A DNA stretch of 56,957 nucleotides from positions 1 through 56,957 of the forward strand of contig JAPOVI010000277.1 of the NCBI GenBank assembly GCA_026708265.1. The letters run 5' to 3'. This DNA is from Acidobacteriota bacterium (GTDB lineage: Bacteria > Acidobacteriota > Vicinamibacteria > Vicinamibacterales > UBA8438). Below are positions 35,466-46,647 of the stretch, piece after piece (position 1 is the first letter of the stretch; the number at the start of each line of letters is the position of its first letter). The notes beneath the pieces are model-generated. The model worked only from the letters and a program-made list of their open reading frames with translations, searched no databases and was not told the origin of the DNA. Made by a program: the position numbers and the translations under genes.

Positions 35466-38153
35466 CTAGAACGTCGTGCCGATCGAGAAGCGGAAGCCGC
35501 TCCTCTCCTGCTCGTAGAGCCGATCGTTGTAGACCCCGTCGTTCTGGGGGTTCCAGTAGTAGATCAACCGGAACGGCACGTTCAGCATCGGCATGAAGAA
35601 ACGCAACTCGATGCCGGTGGACGTCTTGAAGTCGTGCATCGCGAAGCGCGAGTCGAAGTCCTGGACCTGCCCGGCGTCGTAGAACCAGACGAGCCGCACG
35701 GGGCCGCCGATCAGGAACTGGTACTCCGCATTGAACAGCAGGCTCTTGTTGCCGCCGATGATCATCCGGCCGGCGTACGAGTTCGCGTCCACGTCCGGGC
35801 TGACGTCCGAGAACAGGGGGCCGATGCGCCGGATGTCGAAGCCGCGCACCGAGTACTCGCCACCCAGCCACAACCGCTCGAAGATCGGGATCTGGTCCGG
35901 GTTGCCGGCTCCCATGTAGCTGTACTGGCCCCGGAGGCCGATGATGGTCTTCGACGTGTGCCGGACGTACCAGGTCCCCTCCAGCGTGGGCTTCCAGAAC
36001 TGCGTGTTCCCGCCGAGGCCGGCCAGCTCCAGCGATGCGCTGAGGCTGTGTCCGTTCGTGGGGAAGATCGGATGGTCGACGGTGTTCAGCACCAGCGAAG
36101 GCGTGACCTTGCTGATGATGCGGCGCCCGCCGTGACTCTGCAGCAGCGCGTCCGCGAAGAACGGATTGAACGCCAGCAGCTCCGGCCGGTCGGTCAGGTA
36201 CGGACTGATGTCGGTGACCTCGGACGACTCGAGGCTGTAGCCGACGAACATGCGCGTGAACAGCGCCAGCGGCACGCCGAAGGTCACGGTCGCGCCGCGG
36301 CTGTCCTCCGTGAAGCTCCCGATCCACTCGATGCGCCGCGAGTACACGGTGCTGCCGAGGGAGATGGGACGTCCGAAGATGAACGGCTCCGTGAAGGAGA
36401 GCTGGTAGTTCCTGGCGCGCGAGCCGCTCAGCATCGAAACCTGAAGCGACTCCCCGCGGCCCATGAAGTTGGTGGTCTGGAACGACACCTGGCCGAAGAA
36501 CCCGTCGAACTCGGAGACGCCGGCCCCGAAGGTGAGCTGGTTCAGGTTCGTCTCCGAGAGGTTGAAGGTGATGTCGACTTCGTTCTCCTCCGAGTCGGTC
36601 TTCTCGATGCCGACGCCCGCCTCCTCGAGCGGCTCGAAGAAGCCGAGCTGGTTCAGGCGCCGCACGCTGTACTTGAGGGCCTCGGTGTTGAACACCGCGT
36701 TCTCCGCAAGCTGCAGCTCCCGGCGGATGACCTCGTCGTGCGTGGTCTTGTTGCCCGCGAACTCGATCCGGTTGACGAAGTACTGCTCGCCTTCCTGCAC
36801 GCGAATCGTGACATCGACCACGGGAGCGCCGTCCATGTGCGTCGGCCGCTCCTCCACTTCCTCGCCGCCGTGCTCTCCGTTCCCGTTGCCGTTCCCGTTG
36901 CCATTCCCGTTCGCGGCGTCGGCGCCGGGCAGCGGCTCGTCCCGCGGGGCGAGCTCCGGCACGAGCGTCATCTCGTAGTACCCGAGGGACCCGTACAGCT
37001 CCCGCGCGTCCTCGAAGCCTTCCCGGATGTCCCCCTCGCTGTAGTAGTCGCCGGGCTCGATGTCCTGGAAGATGCGCCGCAGCCCCTCTTCGAGGAGAAT
37101 CTCGTTCCCCGCGAAGTCGAGCTCTCCCAAGCGGTAGCGCTCTCCCTCGTCGACGGGGATGCGCAGGTTGATGCTCCGCGTCTCGCCGTCCTCCGACAGC
37201 TCCAGGTACTCGATGTTCGGCTGCCCCACCGTCGCCCGGATGTAGCCGCGGTTGCGGTAGTGGGCCACGATCGCCTCGGCGTCCTCCTCGAACTCGCCTT
37301 CCTTGTACGTCCCGCGCCCCGTCATCCACGATAGCCACCAGGACTCGCGGACCTTGCTCATCTGCCCCTTGAGGTCGCCGTCGCTGAGCGCCCGGTTGCC
37401 GACGAAGTCGATGTTCCGGATCACGACCTTCGGGCCCTCGTCCATGTGGAACGTGAGCCGCACCAGCTTCGGACCGCCCGGGAGCTCCTCGATCGTGTGG
37501 CTCACCTCGGAGAAGAGGAAGCCCTTCGCCCGGAACATCACCTGCAGGACGCCCTTGACCCGTTGGATGACCGCTGGATCGAGGAACGAGTCCATCCGCA
37601 GGACGACGCCGTTGTCCTCGAGGTTGAGGTCGATGTCCTCCTGCTTGAGCTCCTCGGAGCCGTCGTAAGTGACGATCTTGACCCGCTGCCGCTCCTCCAT
37701 GTTGAAGATGACGCGCTTGCCGATCACACCGTTCGGCCAGGGTTCGTCCACGACCTCGATCCAGAGGTCGTCTAGGAACCCGGTGTCCCAGAGACGGGTG
37801 AAGTCGTCGAGCACCACGCGCTCGATCTCCTCGGTGTACGGCGTCCAGCGGCCCTGCGAGGGAAGGCTCACGTGGCCCGGCAGCTCCATGTAGTAGAGGT
37901 AGGTGTCGTACTCGACGCTGGCCACGTTGCCCTGGGCCGGAAACCGCAACTCCAGGTTCCGCAACAGCGGCGGCGAACCCTGCGGCGGCAGGATCGGCTG
38001 CCGGGGTGCCGCGGGCCGCTGCGGAGCGCCGAAGATGGAGGGCGGCTGCGGCGGGCGCTGCTGCCCCGGCTCGGCTGCCGCCCACACCGGCAGGAGCGCC
38101 GCAACGACCGTCGCCGCGGTCAGGCGACCAACCGTGTATCTGGCTGCTTGCAT
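35466..38153 (-). CDS. bamA: Outer membrane protein assembly factor BamA
   Basis: An 895-aa outer membrane insertase: signal peptide (1-27), Pro/Gln-rich linker, five POTRA domains (about 65-575) and a 16-strand barrel ending in the C-terminal Phe signal (SGFRFSIGTTF). Barrel marker LWLGGEYSVRGFDIRRIGP (VRGF loop 6) is present. A 12-residue Asn-Gly repeat (about 414-425), encoded by six near-identical 6-base units, is inserted between the last two strands of POTRA 4, with an acidic Glu-rich flank. The start ATG 38153 is supported by GGGGAC 5 bases upstream. Confidence 0.94.
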   Translation of the reverse strand: MQAARYTVGRLTAATVVAALLPVWAAAEPGQQRPPQPPSIFGAPQRPAAPRQPILPPQGSPPLLRNLELRFPAQGNVASVEYDTYLYYMELPGHVSLPSQGRWTPYTEEIERVVLDDFTRLWDTGFLDDLWIEVVDEPWPNGVIGKRVIFNMEERQRVKIVTYDGSEELKQEDIDLNLEDNGVVLRMDSFLDPAVIQRVKGVLQVMFRAKGFLFSEVSHTIEELPGGPKLVRLTFHMDEGPKVVIRNIDFVGNRALSDGDLKGQMSKVRESWWLSWMTGRGTYKEGEFEEDAEAIVAHYRNRGYIRATVGQPNIEYLELSEDGETRSINLRIPVDEGERYRLGELDFAGNEILLEEGLRRIFQDIEPGDYYSEGDIREGFEDARELYGSLGYYEMTLVPELAPRDEPLPGADAANGNGNGNGNGNGEHGGEEVEERPTHMDGAPVVDVTIRVQEGEQYFVNRIEFAGNKTTHDEVIRRELQLAENAVFNTEALKYSVRRLNQLGFFEPLEEAGVGIEKTDSEENEVDITFNLSETNLNQLTFGAGVSEFDGFFGQVSFQTTNFMGRGESLQVSMLSGSRARNYQLSFTEPFIFGRPISLGSTVYSRRIEWIGSFTEDSRGATVTFGVPLALFTRMFVGYSLESSEVTDISPYLTDRPELLAFNPFFADALLQSHGGRRIISKVTPSLVLNTVDHPIFPTNGHSLSASLELAGLGGNTQFWKPTLEGTWYVRHTSKTIIGLRGQYSYMGAGNPDQIPIFERLWLGGEYSVRGFDIRRIGPLFSDVSPDVDANSYAGRMIIGGNKSLLFNAEYQFLIGGPVRLVWFYDAGQVQDFDSRFAMHDFKTSTGIELRFFMPMLNVPFRLIYYWNPQNDGVYNDRLYEQERSGFRFSIGTTF
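36877..36912. repeat. Hexanucleotide tandem repeat in bamA (Asn-Gly)6
   Basis: Six tandem 6-base units (plus-strand CCGTTC, CCGTTG, CCGTTC, CCGTTG, CCATTC, CCGTTC) encode Asn-Gly six times in the POTRA 4 insertion. Copy number change would stay in frame. Confidence 0.8.
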
Positions 38154-38340
38154 CGTCAGTCCCCGTATATCGCGAGGATCTCGCGCGTCCCCCGGCTCGC
38201 GGCGCATCCTCACGTTGGACCGCGGGCGGCTCGCGAGCCGCTCGGAGCCCGCAGATCGCGAGTGTACGAGATCTTGGACGCGCCGATCTAGCCCGCCAAA
38301 CATCGCCTGACGGCGCCGCTGGTCGCCCGGCCCAAGCCTG

Positions 38341-38378
38341 CTGGGAGTCTGCACCGTTCTACGGCGCAGACTCCCCAG
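38341..38378 (-). terminator. Long hairpin downstream of clpC (copy C, hairpin part of the dispersed repeat)
   Basis: GGGAGTCTGC (38343-38352) pairs with GCAGACTCCC (38366-38375); after one mismatch CCGT pairs with ACGG around TCT. It resembles the GTTCTACGGCGCAG arm of the repeat but lacks the CCAACCCGTCG core. It lies between the clpC stop and bamA, a good place for a clpC terminator. Confidence 0.6.
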
Positions 38379-38408
38379 GTTTCGGCTGGTACCGGAGCCC
38401 GGATCCCG

Positions 38409-40844
<2,436 letters not shown>

Positions 40845-40893
40845 GCGCCCCTACCGGTCCATCCCCCGCGACAGAACGCGACGGCCCTCCAGG

Positions 40894-40922
40894 ATTATAA
40901 GGCATCCGGATGCCGGCGCCAC
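40894..40922 (-). promoter_or_regulatory. clpC promoter with embedded palindrome
   Basis: On the minus strand a perfect TATAAT (40899-40894) lies 49 bases before the clpC ATG. A 14-base perfect palindrome GGCATCCGGATGCC (40901-40914) fills the spacer; a weak -35 (GTGGCG, 3 of 6 matches) sits 17 bases away at 40922-40917. A poor -35 with an operator-like palindrome suggests activation or repression by an unknown regulator. I find no HspR inverted repeat (CTTGAGT-N7-ACTCAAG) here. Confidence 0.55.
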
Positions 40923-40935
40923 CGGCCCGCCTCGC

Positions 40936-40960
40936 CGCCGGCCGCGCCCGCGGGCCGGCG
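40936..40960 (-). terminator. Hairpin downstream of lolD
   Basis: CGCCGGCC (40936-40943) pairs with GGCCGGCG (40953-40960) around a 9-base loop immediately after the lolD stop. No T-tract follows. Confidence 0.4.
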
Positions 40961-40961
40961 T

Positions 40962-41636
40962 TCACCCTTCGCGCAGGCGGCCGTTCTCGAGGTGGAGCAC
41001 GCGGTCGCAGGCGCCTGCGAGACGCGGGTTGTGAGTCGCGATCACCGAGGTCAGGCCGTGCCGGGCGTGCATCTCCCGCAGCAGGCCCTGAAGGGCCTCG
41101 CCCGTCGTCTCGTCGACGTTGCCGGTCGGCTCGTCGGCCAGGAGCAGCCCCGGGCGCATCACGAGCGCGCGGGCCACGGCCACCCGCTGCTGCTCGCCCC
41201 CCGAGAGCATGCCGGGTCGATGGTCGAGCCGGTCTCCGAGGCCGACCTGCGAGAGCAGCGACGCCGCCCGCTCCCGCGCCTCCGCGGCCGGCCGGCGCGC
41301 GATGCGCAGCGGCATCTCGGCGTTCTCCAGCGCGCTGAACTCCGGCAGCAGGTGATGGAACTGGAAGACGAAGCCGATGTTCCGGCTGCGGAACGCGACG
41401 AGCGCGGCGTCGCCCAGCCCGGTCACCTCGGTCTCCCCGACGCGCACCGTGCCGCCGTCCGCGCGATCCAGACCGCCGAGGACGTGCAGCAGCGTGCTCT
41501 TGCCCACGCCGGAGGCGCCGACGACGGCGACCATCTCGCCGGACTCCACGGTCAGCTCGATCCCGCGGAGGACCGGCAGCGTCCGGCCGCTGCCGCGGTA
41601 CGCCTTCGAGAGGCTCGTTGTCTGAAGGTAGGCCAT
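40962..41636 (-). CDS. lolD: Lipoprotein-releasing ABC transporter ATPase LolD
   Basis: A 224-aa ABC ATPase that drives lipoprotein release from the inner membrane to LolA. Walker [15 protein letters not shown] (about 40-53), signature [17 protein letters not shown] (about 139-155) and Walker [14 protein letters not shown] are present; [10 protein letters not shown] is typical of LolD and MacB-type ATPases. It follows lolE after 39 bases. Confidence 0.92.
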   Translation of the reverse strand: MAYLQTTSLSKAYRGSGRTLPVLRGIELTVESGEMVAVVGASGVGKSTLLHVLGGLDRADGGTVRVGETEVTGLGDAALVAFRSRNIGFVFQFHHLLPEFSALENAEMPLRIARRPAAEARERAASLLSQVGLGDRLDHRPGMLSGGEQQRVAVARALVMRPGLLLADEPTGNVDETTGEALQGLLREMHARHGLTSVIATHNPRLAGACDRVLHLENGRLREG

Positions 41637-41675
41637 GCGGCGCGCGCCTCGGCGGGCCTCCCGCGCGGGCCCGAA

Positions 41676-42917
41676 CTACTGGTAGCGCAGCGCCTCCGCC
41701 GGATCCAGCCGCGATGCCTGGCGCGACGGGTACACGGTGGCGACGAAGCAGACGACGAGGGCCACGACGACCACCACCGTGATGTCGACGGCACGGACGG
41801 TGAACGGGACGTACGACACCTGGTAGATCTCCATCGGAAGCTGCAGGAGCCGGTAGCGGTCCATCACCGTCGACACGAGGTAGCCGGCCGCCGCGCCTCC
41901 GAGGGTGCCGACGGCGCCGATGATCAGGCCCTGCAGCATGAAGACGCGCCGAATGACGCGCGACGATGCGCCCATCGTCTTGAGGATCGCGATGTCCCGG
42001 CTACGCTCCATCACCAGCATGACGAGCGAGGCGATGATGTGCAGGGCAGCGACGACGACGATGAGCCCGACGGCGATCGAGATGCCCATCTTCTCCATCC
42101 ACATGGCCCCGAAGAGGGGGGCGTTCAGCCGCGACCAGTCGTCGGTCACGTAGTTCGACCCCAGCCGGTCGGGAATCCCCTCCGCCACCGCCCGCGACGC
42201 CATCGGATCGTCGACCCGCAGCTCCATCATCCCCACGCTCTCCGCGTTGAAGAGCCGCCGGGCGGTGTCCAGCGTGACGAAGGCGAAGGCCTCGTCGTAC
42301 TCGAGGAGGCCCAGGCTGAAGATCCCGGCCACCTCCAGCCGGCGCGCGCGCGGCCAGATACCCAGGGGAGTGGCCGTCCCGGCCGTCGTCACGACGCTGA
42401 TCTCGTCCCCGACGAAGGCGCCCAGCTTCTGCGCGAGGCGGTCGCCGATGACGACGCCGCCAACCGCCCGCCGGTCCGGCGACATCGGAGCGGCCAGGTC
42501 GGACAGCCGGCCGTGGCTCAGCGAGGTCGCGAGCTCGGTAGCCTCCGCCTCGAGGTCCGGATCGATGCCCTTGATCCGGACGAATGCCTGCGCCTGGCGG
42601 GTGAACGCCAGCGCCTCGCCCGGCAGGGCCGGGGCCGCCGCGACCACTCCCGGCACCTGCAGAAGCTCCTTCGCCTCCTCCCGGTAGTCGTCGAAGCCCC
42701 CCGCCTTCCACACGTAGACGTGCGCGGAGGCCCCGACGATCCGGTCGCGCATCTCCTGCGCCAGTCCCGTCATCAGGGCCAGGGCGATGACGAGCGCCAT
42801 GACTCCGACCAGGACACCGAGGATGGAGATGATCGACGTGCTCGCGATGGATGCCTGCTTGCGGCGCGCGGTCAGGTAGCGCAACGCCAGGTACAGCTCG
42901 AAGGGGGGCTGGCGCAT
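41676..42917 (-). CDS. lolE: Lipoprotein-releasing transporter permease LolC/LolE
   Basis: A 413-aa permease with four membrane spans: one at about 22-50, then a periplasmic domain (about 60-280), and three spans at the end (about 285-310, 330-355, 375-400). ELYLALRYLTARRKQASIAS and FMLQGLIIGAVGTLGG are LolC/E features. Only one such permease gene is present, so the transporter is likely LolF-like (a homodimer) instead of LolC plus LolE. It starts 2 bases after the lysS stop. Confidence 0.88.
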   Translation of the reverse strand: MRQPPFELYLALRYLTARRKQASIASTSIISILGVLVGVMALVIALALMTGLAQEMRDRIVGASAHVYVWKAGGFDDYREEAKELLQVPGVVAAAPALPGEALAFTRQAQAFVRIKGIDPDLEAEATELATSLSHGRLSDLAAPMSPDRRAVGGVVIGDRLAQKLGAFVGDEISVVTTAGTATPLGIWPRARRLEVAGIFSLGLLEYDEAFAFVTLDTARRLFNAESVGMMELRVDDPMASRAVAEGIPDRLGSNYVTDDWSRLNAPLFGAMWMEKMGISIAVGLIVVVAALHIIASLVMLVMERSRDIAILKTMGASSRVIRRVFMLQGLIIGAVGTLGGAAAGYLVSTVMDRYRLLQLPMEIYQVSYVPFTVRAVDITVVVVVALVVCFVATVYPSRQASRLDPAEALRYQ

Positions 42918-42919
42918 CG

Positions 42920-44632
42920 TCACTCCCCCTCGCGCGGCCCGCTCCGCTCCGGCCGCAGCAACGGGAACAGGATCACGTCCCGAATGGAGGGGCGGTTCGC
43001 GAGCAGCATCACCAGCCGGTCGATCCCGATGCCCTCGCCCCCGGTCGGCGGCAGGCCGTAGGCGAGGGCGCGCAGATAGTCCTCGTCCATCGCGTGCGAC
43101 TCCCCGTCTCCCCCGGCCCGGGCGGCGAGCTGCGCCTCGAAGCGGCGCCGCTGCTCGGCCGGATCGTTCAGCTCCGTGAAGCCGTTGGCGATCTCCATGC
43201 GCGCGGCGTAGAGCTCGAACCGCTCCACGGTGTCGGGATCGTCCGGCCGCTGCTTGGAGAGCGGCGAGACCTCGGTCGGGAAGTCGTAGACGAAGGTCGG
43301 CTGCACGAGCGCCTCCTCGCAGAGCTCCTCGAACAGCGCAGCCGCGATGCGGCCCGCGCCCGCGTGGGGCGGAACGGCGACCCCGAGGCGCGCCGCCAGC
43401 TCCGCGGCGGAGTCGCGCTGCCGCAGCGCGCTCTCCGGCACCTCCTCGGCCAGTCGCGCGGACGCCGCCTCGCGCGCGCCGTCCCGCAGCCGCAGCCGCC
43501 GGAACGGGCGCGCGTACGAGATGGTCTCGTCGCCGAACGGACCGCTCTCCTCGCCCTTCAGAACGTCCCGCGCGACCGACGACAGCATCTCCTCCGTCAA
43601 GGTCATCAAGGCCTCGGCATGGCTGTAGGCCTCGTAGAACTCCAGCATCGTGAACTCGGGGTTGTGGCGCGTCGAGATTCCCTCGTTCCGAAAGTTGCGG
43701 TTGATCTCGTAGACGCGCTCCAGGCCCCCGACGACCAGGCGCTTCAGGTACAGCTCCGGCGCCACGCGCAGGTAGAGCGGCAGGTCGAGCGCGTTGTGAT
43801 GCGTGACGAAGGGCCGCGCCAGGGCTCCCCCGGCCACCGGCTGCATCATCGGCGTCTCGACCTCCAGGTAGCCCCGCTCGTCGAGGAAGGCCCGCAGCCG
43901 GGCCACCACGCGGGCGCGGGTCTCGAAGACGCGGCGCGAGTCGTCGTTGACGATGAGATCGAGGTAGCGCTGCCGATAGCGCGTCTCGACGTCCGTGAGC
44001 GCGTGCCACTTCTCCGGCAACGGCTCCAGGCACTTGGCTAGCAGGGTGACCTTGGACGCCCAGACCGTCAGCTCGTCGGTCCTCGTGCGAAAGACGCGTC
44101 CCGATGCGCCGACGTGATCGCCCTCCTCGATTTGCCGGAAGCGGGGGAAGTCCTCCTCCGGGAGTGAGTCCCGGCGCACGTACACCTGCATCCGGGCACC
44201 GCCGCCCGAGAGCACCAGAAAGCCGGCCTTGCCGAAGCTCCGGATCGACACGACCCGGCCGGCGGTTGCGACTAGCGGACGAGTTGCTTCGAGTTCCTCT
44301 GCGGGCAGTGCCCCGTACGCCTCGCGCAGTTCACGGACCCCGTGAGTCACCTCGAATCGCGGGGGGTACGGATCGACGCCGATCTCCCGCAGTCGCTCGA
44401 GATGCCCAAACCGCTCCGCTTGCTGCGACGTGACCGTAGGCCCCGCCCTCAAGCTGTAGAGCACCCGCCGGCTGCCGGTCTTGATCCGGCGGACCTCCGA
44501 GCGATGTTCGTCCAGGAGCGCTTCCACGTGTTCGCGGGCCAAGCCCGTGTCCTGAGCGAGGCCGCCGACCGTTCTGGCGTTGTAGTGGGAGTTCGCAAGT
44601 GCTGCGCGAACTTCGTGCCAGTCGCCCGACAT
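42920..44632 (-). CDS. lysS: Lysyl-tRNA synthetase with N-terminal winged-helix extension
   Basis: A 570-aa class II synthetase; the usual length is about 500. LysRS proper begins near residue 72 (QAERFGHLERLREIGVDPYP) and shows the OB domain, motif 2 (FRNEGISTRHNPEF) and motif 3 (GEGIGIDRLVMLL). Residues 1-65 form an added domain with a winged-helix pattern (DWHEVRAALANSHYNARTVG, LAREHVEALLDEHRSEVRRI, then YSLRAG). No ATG or GTG start fits between the domains and the ATG 44632 shares one base with the nusB stop (TGATG), so the fusion is likely real. It may bind DNA, tRNA or a regulator. Confidence 0.92.
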   Translation of the reverse strand: MSGDWHEVRAALANSHYNARTVGGLAQDTGLAREHVEALLDEHRSEVRRIKTGSRRVLYSLRAGPTVTSQQAERFGHLERLREIGVDPYPPRFEVTHGVRELREAYGALPAEELEATRPLVATAGRVVSIRSFGKAGFLVLSGGGARMQVYVRRDSLPEEDFPRFRQIEEGDHVGASGRVFRTRTDELTVWASKVTLLAKCLEPLPEKWHALTDVETRYRQRYLDLIVNDDSRRVFETRARVVARLRAFLDERGYLEVETPMMQPVAGGALARPFVTHHNALDLPLYLRVAPELYLKRLVVGGLERVYEINRNFRNEGISTRHNPEFTMLEFYEAYSHAEALMTLTEEMLSSVARDVLKGEESGPFGDETISYARPFRRLRLRDGAREAASARLAEEVPESALRQRDSAAELAARLGVAVPPHAGAGRIAAALFEELCEEALVQPTFVYDFPTEVSPLSKQRPDDPDTVERFELYAARMEIANGFTELNDPAEQRRRFEAQLAARAGGDGESHAMDEDYLRALAYGLPPTGGEGIGIDRLVMLLANRPSIRDVILFPLLRPERSGPREGE

Positions 44633-45114
44633 CACCCTTGCCCGGGCCGCGCGGCGGACTCGTCCGCCCCGGGCCCTCCGGCAATCTCGCGCCGCACGCT
44701 GTCGAGCACCCCGTTGACGAAACCGGCCGACCGATCGCCGCTGAAGGTCTTCGCCAGCTCGATGGCCTCGTCGATCACCACCGGCGGCGGAGTGCTCCCG
44801 CGCAGCAGCTCGTAGATGGCCATGCGCAGAATCAGCCGGTCCAGCACCGCCATGCGCGAGAGGCGCCAGTTCCGGGCGTGCATGGCAATCAGGGGGTCGA
44901 TCTCCGGCGCACGGGCCACGGTGCCGCGGGCGAGCGCCGAGGCGAAGGCCTGCCGGGACTCGGGGGCCGGATGCGCCGTCCAGTACAGCGCGTCGGCATC
45001 GGGACCCGGCTCTCCGATGCGCCCGATCTCCCACTGGTACAGGAGCTGGAGCGCCGCTTCGCGGCCCCGGTGGCGCTCCGCCGGATTGCAGGCGGGCGCT
45101 CCTCCACTCGTCAC
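44632..45114 (-). CDS. nusB: Transcription antitermination factor NusB
   Basis: A 160-aa all-helical protein that binds boxA RNA with S10 during rRNA antitermination. RHRGREAALQLLYQWEIGRI is the N-terminus; WRLSRMAVLDRLILRMAIYE, PPPVVIDEAIELAKTFSGDR and GFVNGVLDSVRRE match the family. GTG 45114 overlaps the ribH stop (GTGA). The ribH-nusB order is common. Confidence 0.93.
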   Translation of the reverse strand: MTSGGAPACNPAERHRGREAALQLLYQWEIGRIGEPGPDADALYWTAHPAPESRQAFASALARGTVARAPEIDPLIAMHARNWRLSRMAVLDRLILRMAIYELLRGSTPPPVVIDEAIELAKTFSGDRSAGFVNGVLDSVRREIAGGPGADESAARPGQG

Positions 45115-45611
45115 GCCGGGGCCCCTCCCGCCCCACCGGGGAGGGCGCGCAGCGTGTTGGCGAGACGAACGGCGGCCATCGCGGCTTCCCAGCCCTTGTT
45201 CGACGCGCCCTCGCCGGCGCGGGCCTGCGCTTCCTCCAGCGTGTTGGTGGTCAGCACCCCGAACGAGATCGGCACTCCCGTCTCCTGGGACGCGGACATG
45301 ATGCCGTGGGCGACCGCGGAGGCGATGTAGTCGAAGTGCGGCGTCTCGCCGCGAACGACGCACCCGAGGCAGACGAGCGCGTCGAAGGCGCCCGACTCCG
45401 CCGCCCGCCGTGCCGCCAGCGGCAGCTCGAACGCCCCCGGGACGGTGATGACGGGAACGACCCGGCCGGGTTCCGAGTTCGCCCGGGCCAGCGCGGCGAG
45501 GGCCCCGTCCCGCAACCCCTCCGTGACCGGCGCGTGGTAGGCGGACATCACGATGGCCAGCCGCAGCCCCGATGCTTCTTCACAACCCTCGATGCGCGGG
45601 CTGTCTCTCAT
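45111..45611 (-). CDS. ribH: 6,7-dimethyl-8-ribityllumazine synthase
   Basis: A 166-aa enzyme of riboflavin synthesis that joins the ribityl pyrimidine with dihydroxybutanone phosphate; it forms icosahedral shells or pentamers. Motifs: GLRLAIVMSAYHAPVTEGL, VPGAFELPLAAR (about 56-67), CLGCVVRGETPHFDYIASAV (catalytic His region) and FGVLTTNTLEEAQARAG. ATG 45611 overlaps the enoyl-CoA hydratase stop by 4 bases. Confidence 0.94.
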   Translation of the reverse strand: MRDSPRIEGCEEASGLRLAIVMSAYHAPVTEGLRDGALAALARANSEPGRVVPVITVPGAFELPLAARRAAESGAFDALVCLGCVVRGETPHFDYIASAVAHGIMSASQETGVPISFGVLTTNTLEEAQARAGEGASNKGWEAAMAAVRLANTLRALPGGAGGAPA

Positions 45612-46390
45612 GCGCCCCTGAACGTCGGCCGCCGCTTCTCCAGGAACGCGCGCGTGCCCTCGCGCCAGTCGTCGGTCGCCGCCACGACGCCGAAGAGCGC
45701 CGCCTCGTGCTCGCACCCGCTCGCCAGCGACATCTGCATGCCTTCCCGGACGGCGTCGAGAATCGCCCGCACCGCGACCGGCGCCTGCGACGCCAGCCGA
45801 TCCGCCAGCGCCCGAGCCTCTCCCGCCAGCTCGTCCGGTGCCACGACACGGTTGACGAGGCCGATGCGCCACGCTTCGGCGGCTGGGATCGGGTCGCCGG
45901 TCAGCGTCAGCTCCAGCGCACGGCCGACACCGACGAGCCGGGGGAGGCGCTGAGTCCCGCCGTAGCCGGGCAGCAGCCCGAGTCCGATCTCCGGCTGGCC
46001 GATGCGCGCGGTCTCCGCGGCGAGCCGCACCGTGCAGGCCATCGCGATCTCGCAGCCTCCGCCCAGCGCGTAGCCGTTGATCGCCGCGATGACCGGCTTG
46101 CCCATGCGCTCCAGGGCGTCGCACAGGGCGTGGCCGCGACGCGCGAGCGCCTGCGCGGACACCGGCGACAGCGTGGCCAGCTCCGCGATGTCGGCCCCGG
46201 CGATGAAGGCCCGGTCACCCGCTCCGGTGAGAACGACCGCGCGGATCGCATCGTCGGCGGCCAGCTCGTCGACCACTTCCCGGAGCTCCACGACCGTGGC
46301 CGAGTCGAGCGCGTTGAGGACCTGGGGACGGTTGACCGTCACGACGGCCACCGCTCCGGTGCGTTCTACGACCAGTTGTTCAGGTGTCAT
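45608..46390 (-). CDS. Enoyl-CoA hydratase/isomerase family protein
   Basis: A 260-aa crotonase. The oxyanion-hole segment AFIAGADIAELATL (about 62-75) and the catalytic GGGCEIAMACTVRLAAETA and GQPEIGLGLLPGYGGTQRLPR (split: GQPEIGLGLLPGYGGTQRL) (Glu pair about 112 and 132) are as in true enoyl-CoA hydratases. ATG 46390 gives the family N-terminus. With the acyl-CoA dehydrogenase and ETF genes it could complete part of a beta-oxidation path; substrate chain length is unknown. Confidence 0.9.
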   Translation of the reverse strand: MTPEQLVVERTGAVAVVTVNRPQVLNALDSATVVELREVVDELAADDAIRAVVLTGAGDRAFIAGADIAELATLSPVSAQALARRGHALCDALERMGKPVIAAINGYALGGGCEIAMACTVRLAAETARIGQPEIGLGLLPGYGGTQRLPRLVGVGRALELTLTGDPIPAAEAWRIGLVNRVVAPDELAGEARALADRLASQAPVAVRAILDAVREGMQMSLASGCEHEAALFGVVAATDDWREGTRAFLEKRRPTFRGA

Positions 46391-46471
46391 CCGATGTGGC
46401 CCGGGGCTCCGAGAACTATAGCGCACGGCCGCGAGGACCTCCCCGCGTCCCCGCCGGGCCGGCCGGGCGGG

Positions 46472-46645
46472 TCACAGGGGGAACGGGTACATCAGCCAGC
46501 CCAGCAGGACGGCCGCGCCCACGAATCCGGCGAACATGCGGGCACCGAGGCGGAGCTGCTCGGCCGGGTCGTCCCGCATCAGCGCCGCGAAGACGGCCGA
46601 CACGCACCCGGAGAAGAGCACCATGAGCAGGAAGTGGCTGGTCAC
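46472..46645 (-). CDS. 57-aa two-span membrane protein
   Basis: From GTG 46645 a 57-aa protein: span 1 (SHFLLMVLFSGCVSAVFAAL), a loop with RDDPAEQLRLG, and span 2 (AGFVGAAVLLGWLMYPFPL). It starts 2 bases after the stop of the next upstream gene, so it is translated in series with it. No family that I recognise. Confidence 0.65.
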   Translation of the reverse strand: MTSHFLLMVLFSGCVSAVFAALMRDDPAEQLRLGARMFAGFVGAAVLLGWLMYPFPL

Positions 46646-46647
46646 GG

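Noticed and set aside
40845..40961. HspR-type HAIR or CtsR operator before clpC
   Set aside because: No CTTGAGT-N7-ACTCAAG or CtsR heptad repeat is present; only the unrelated palindrome is found.
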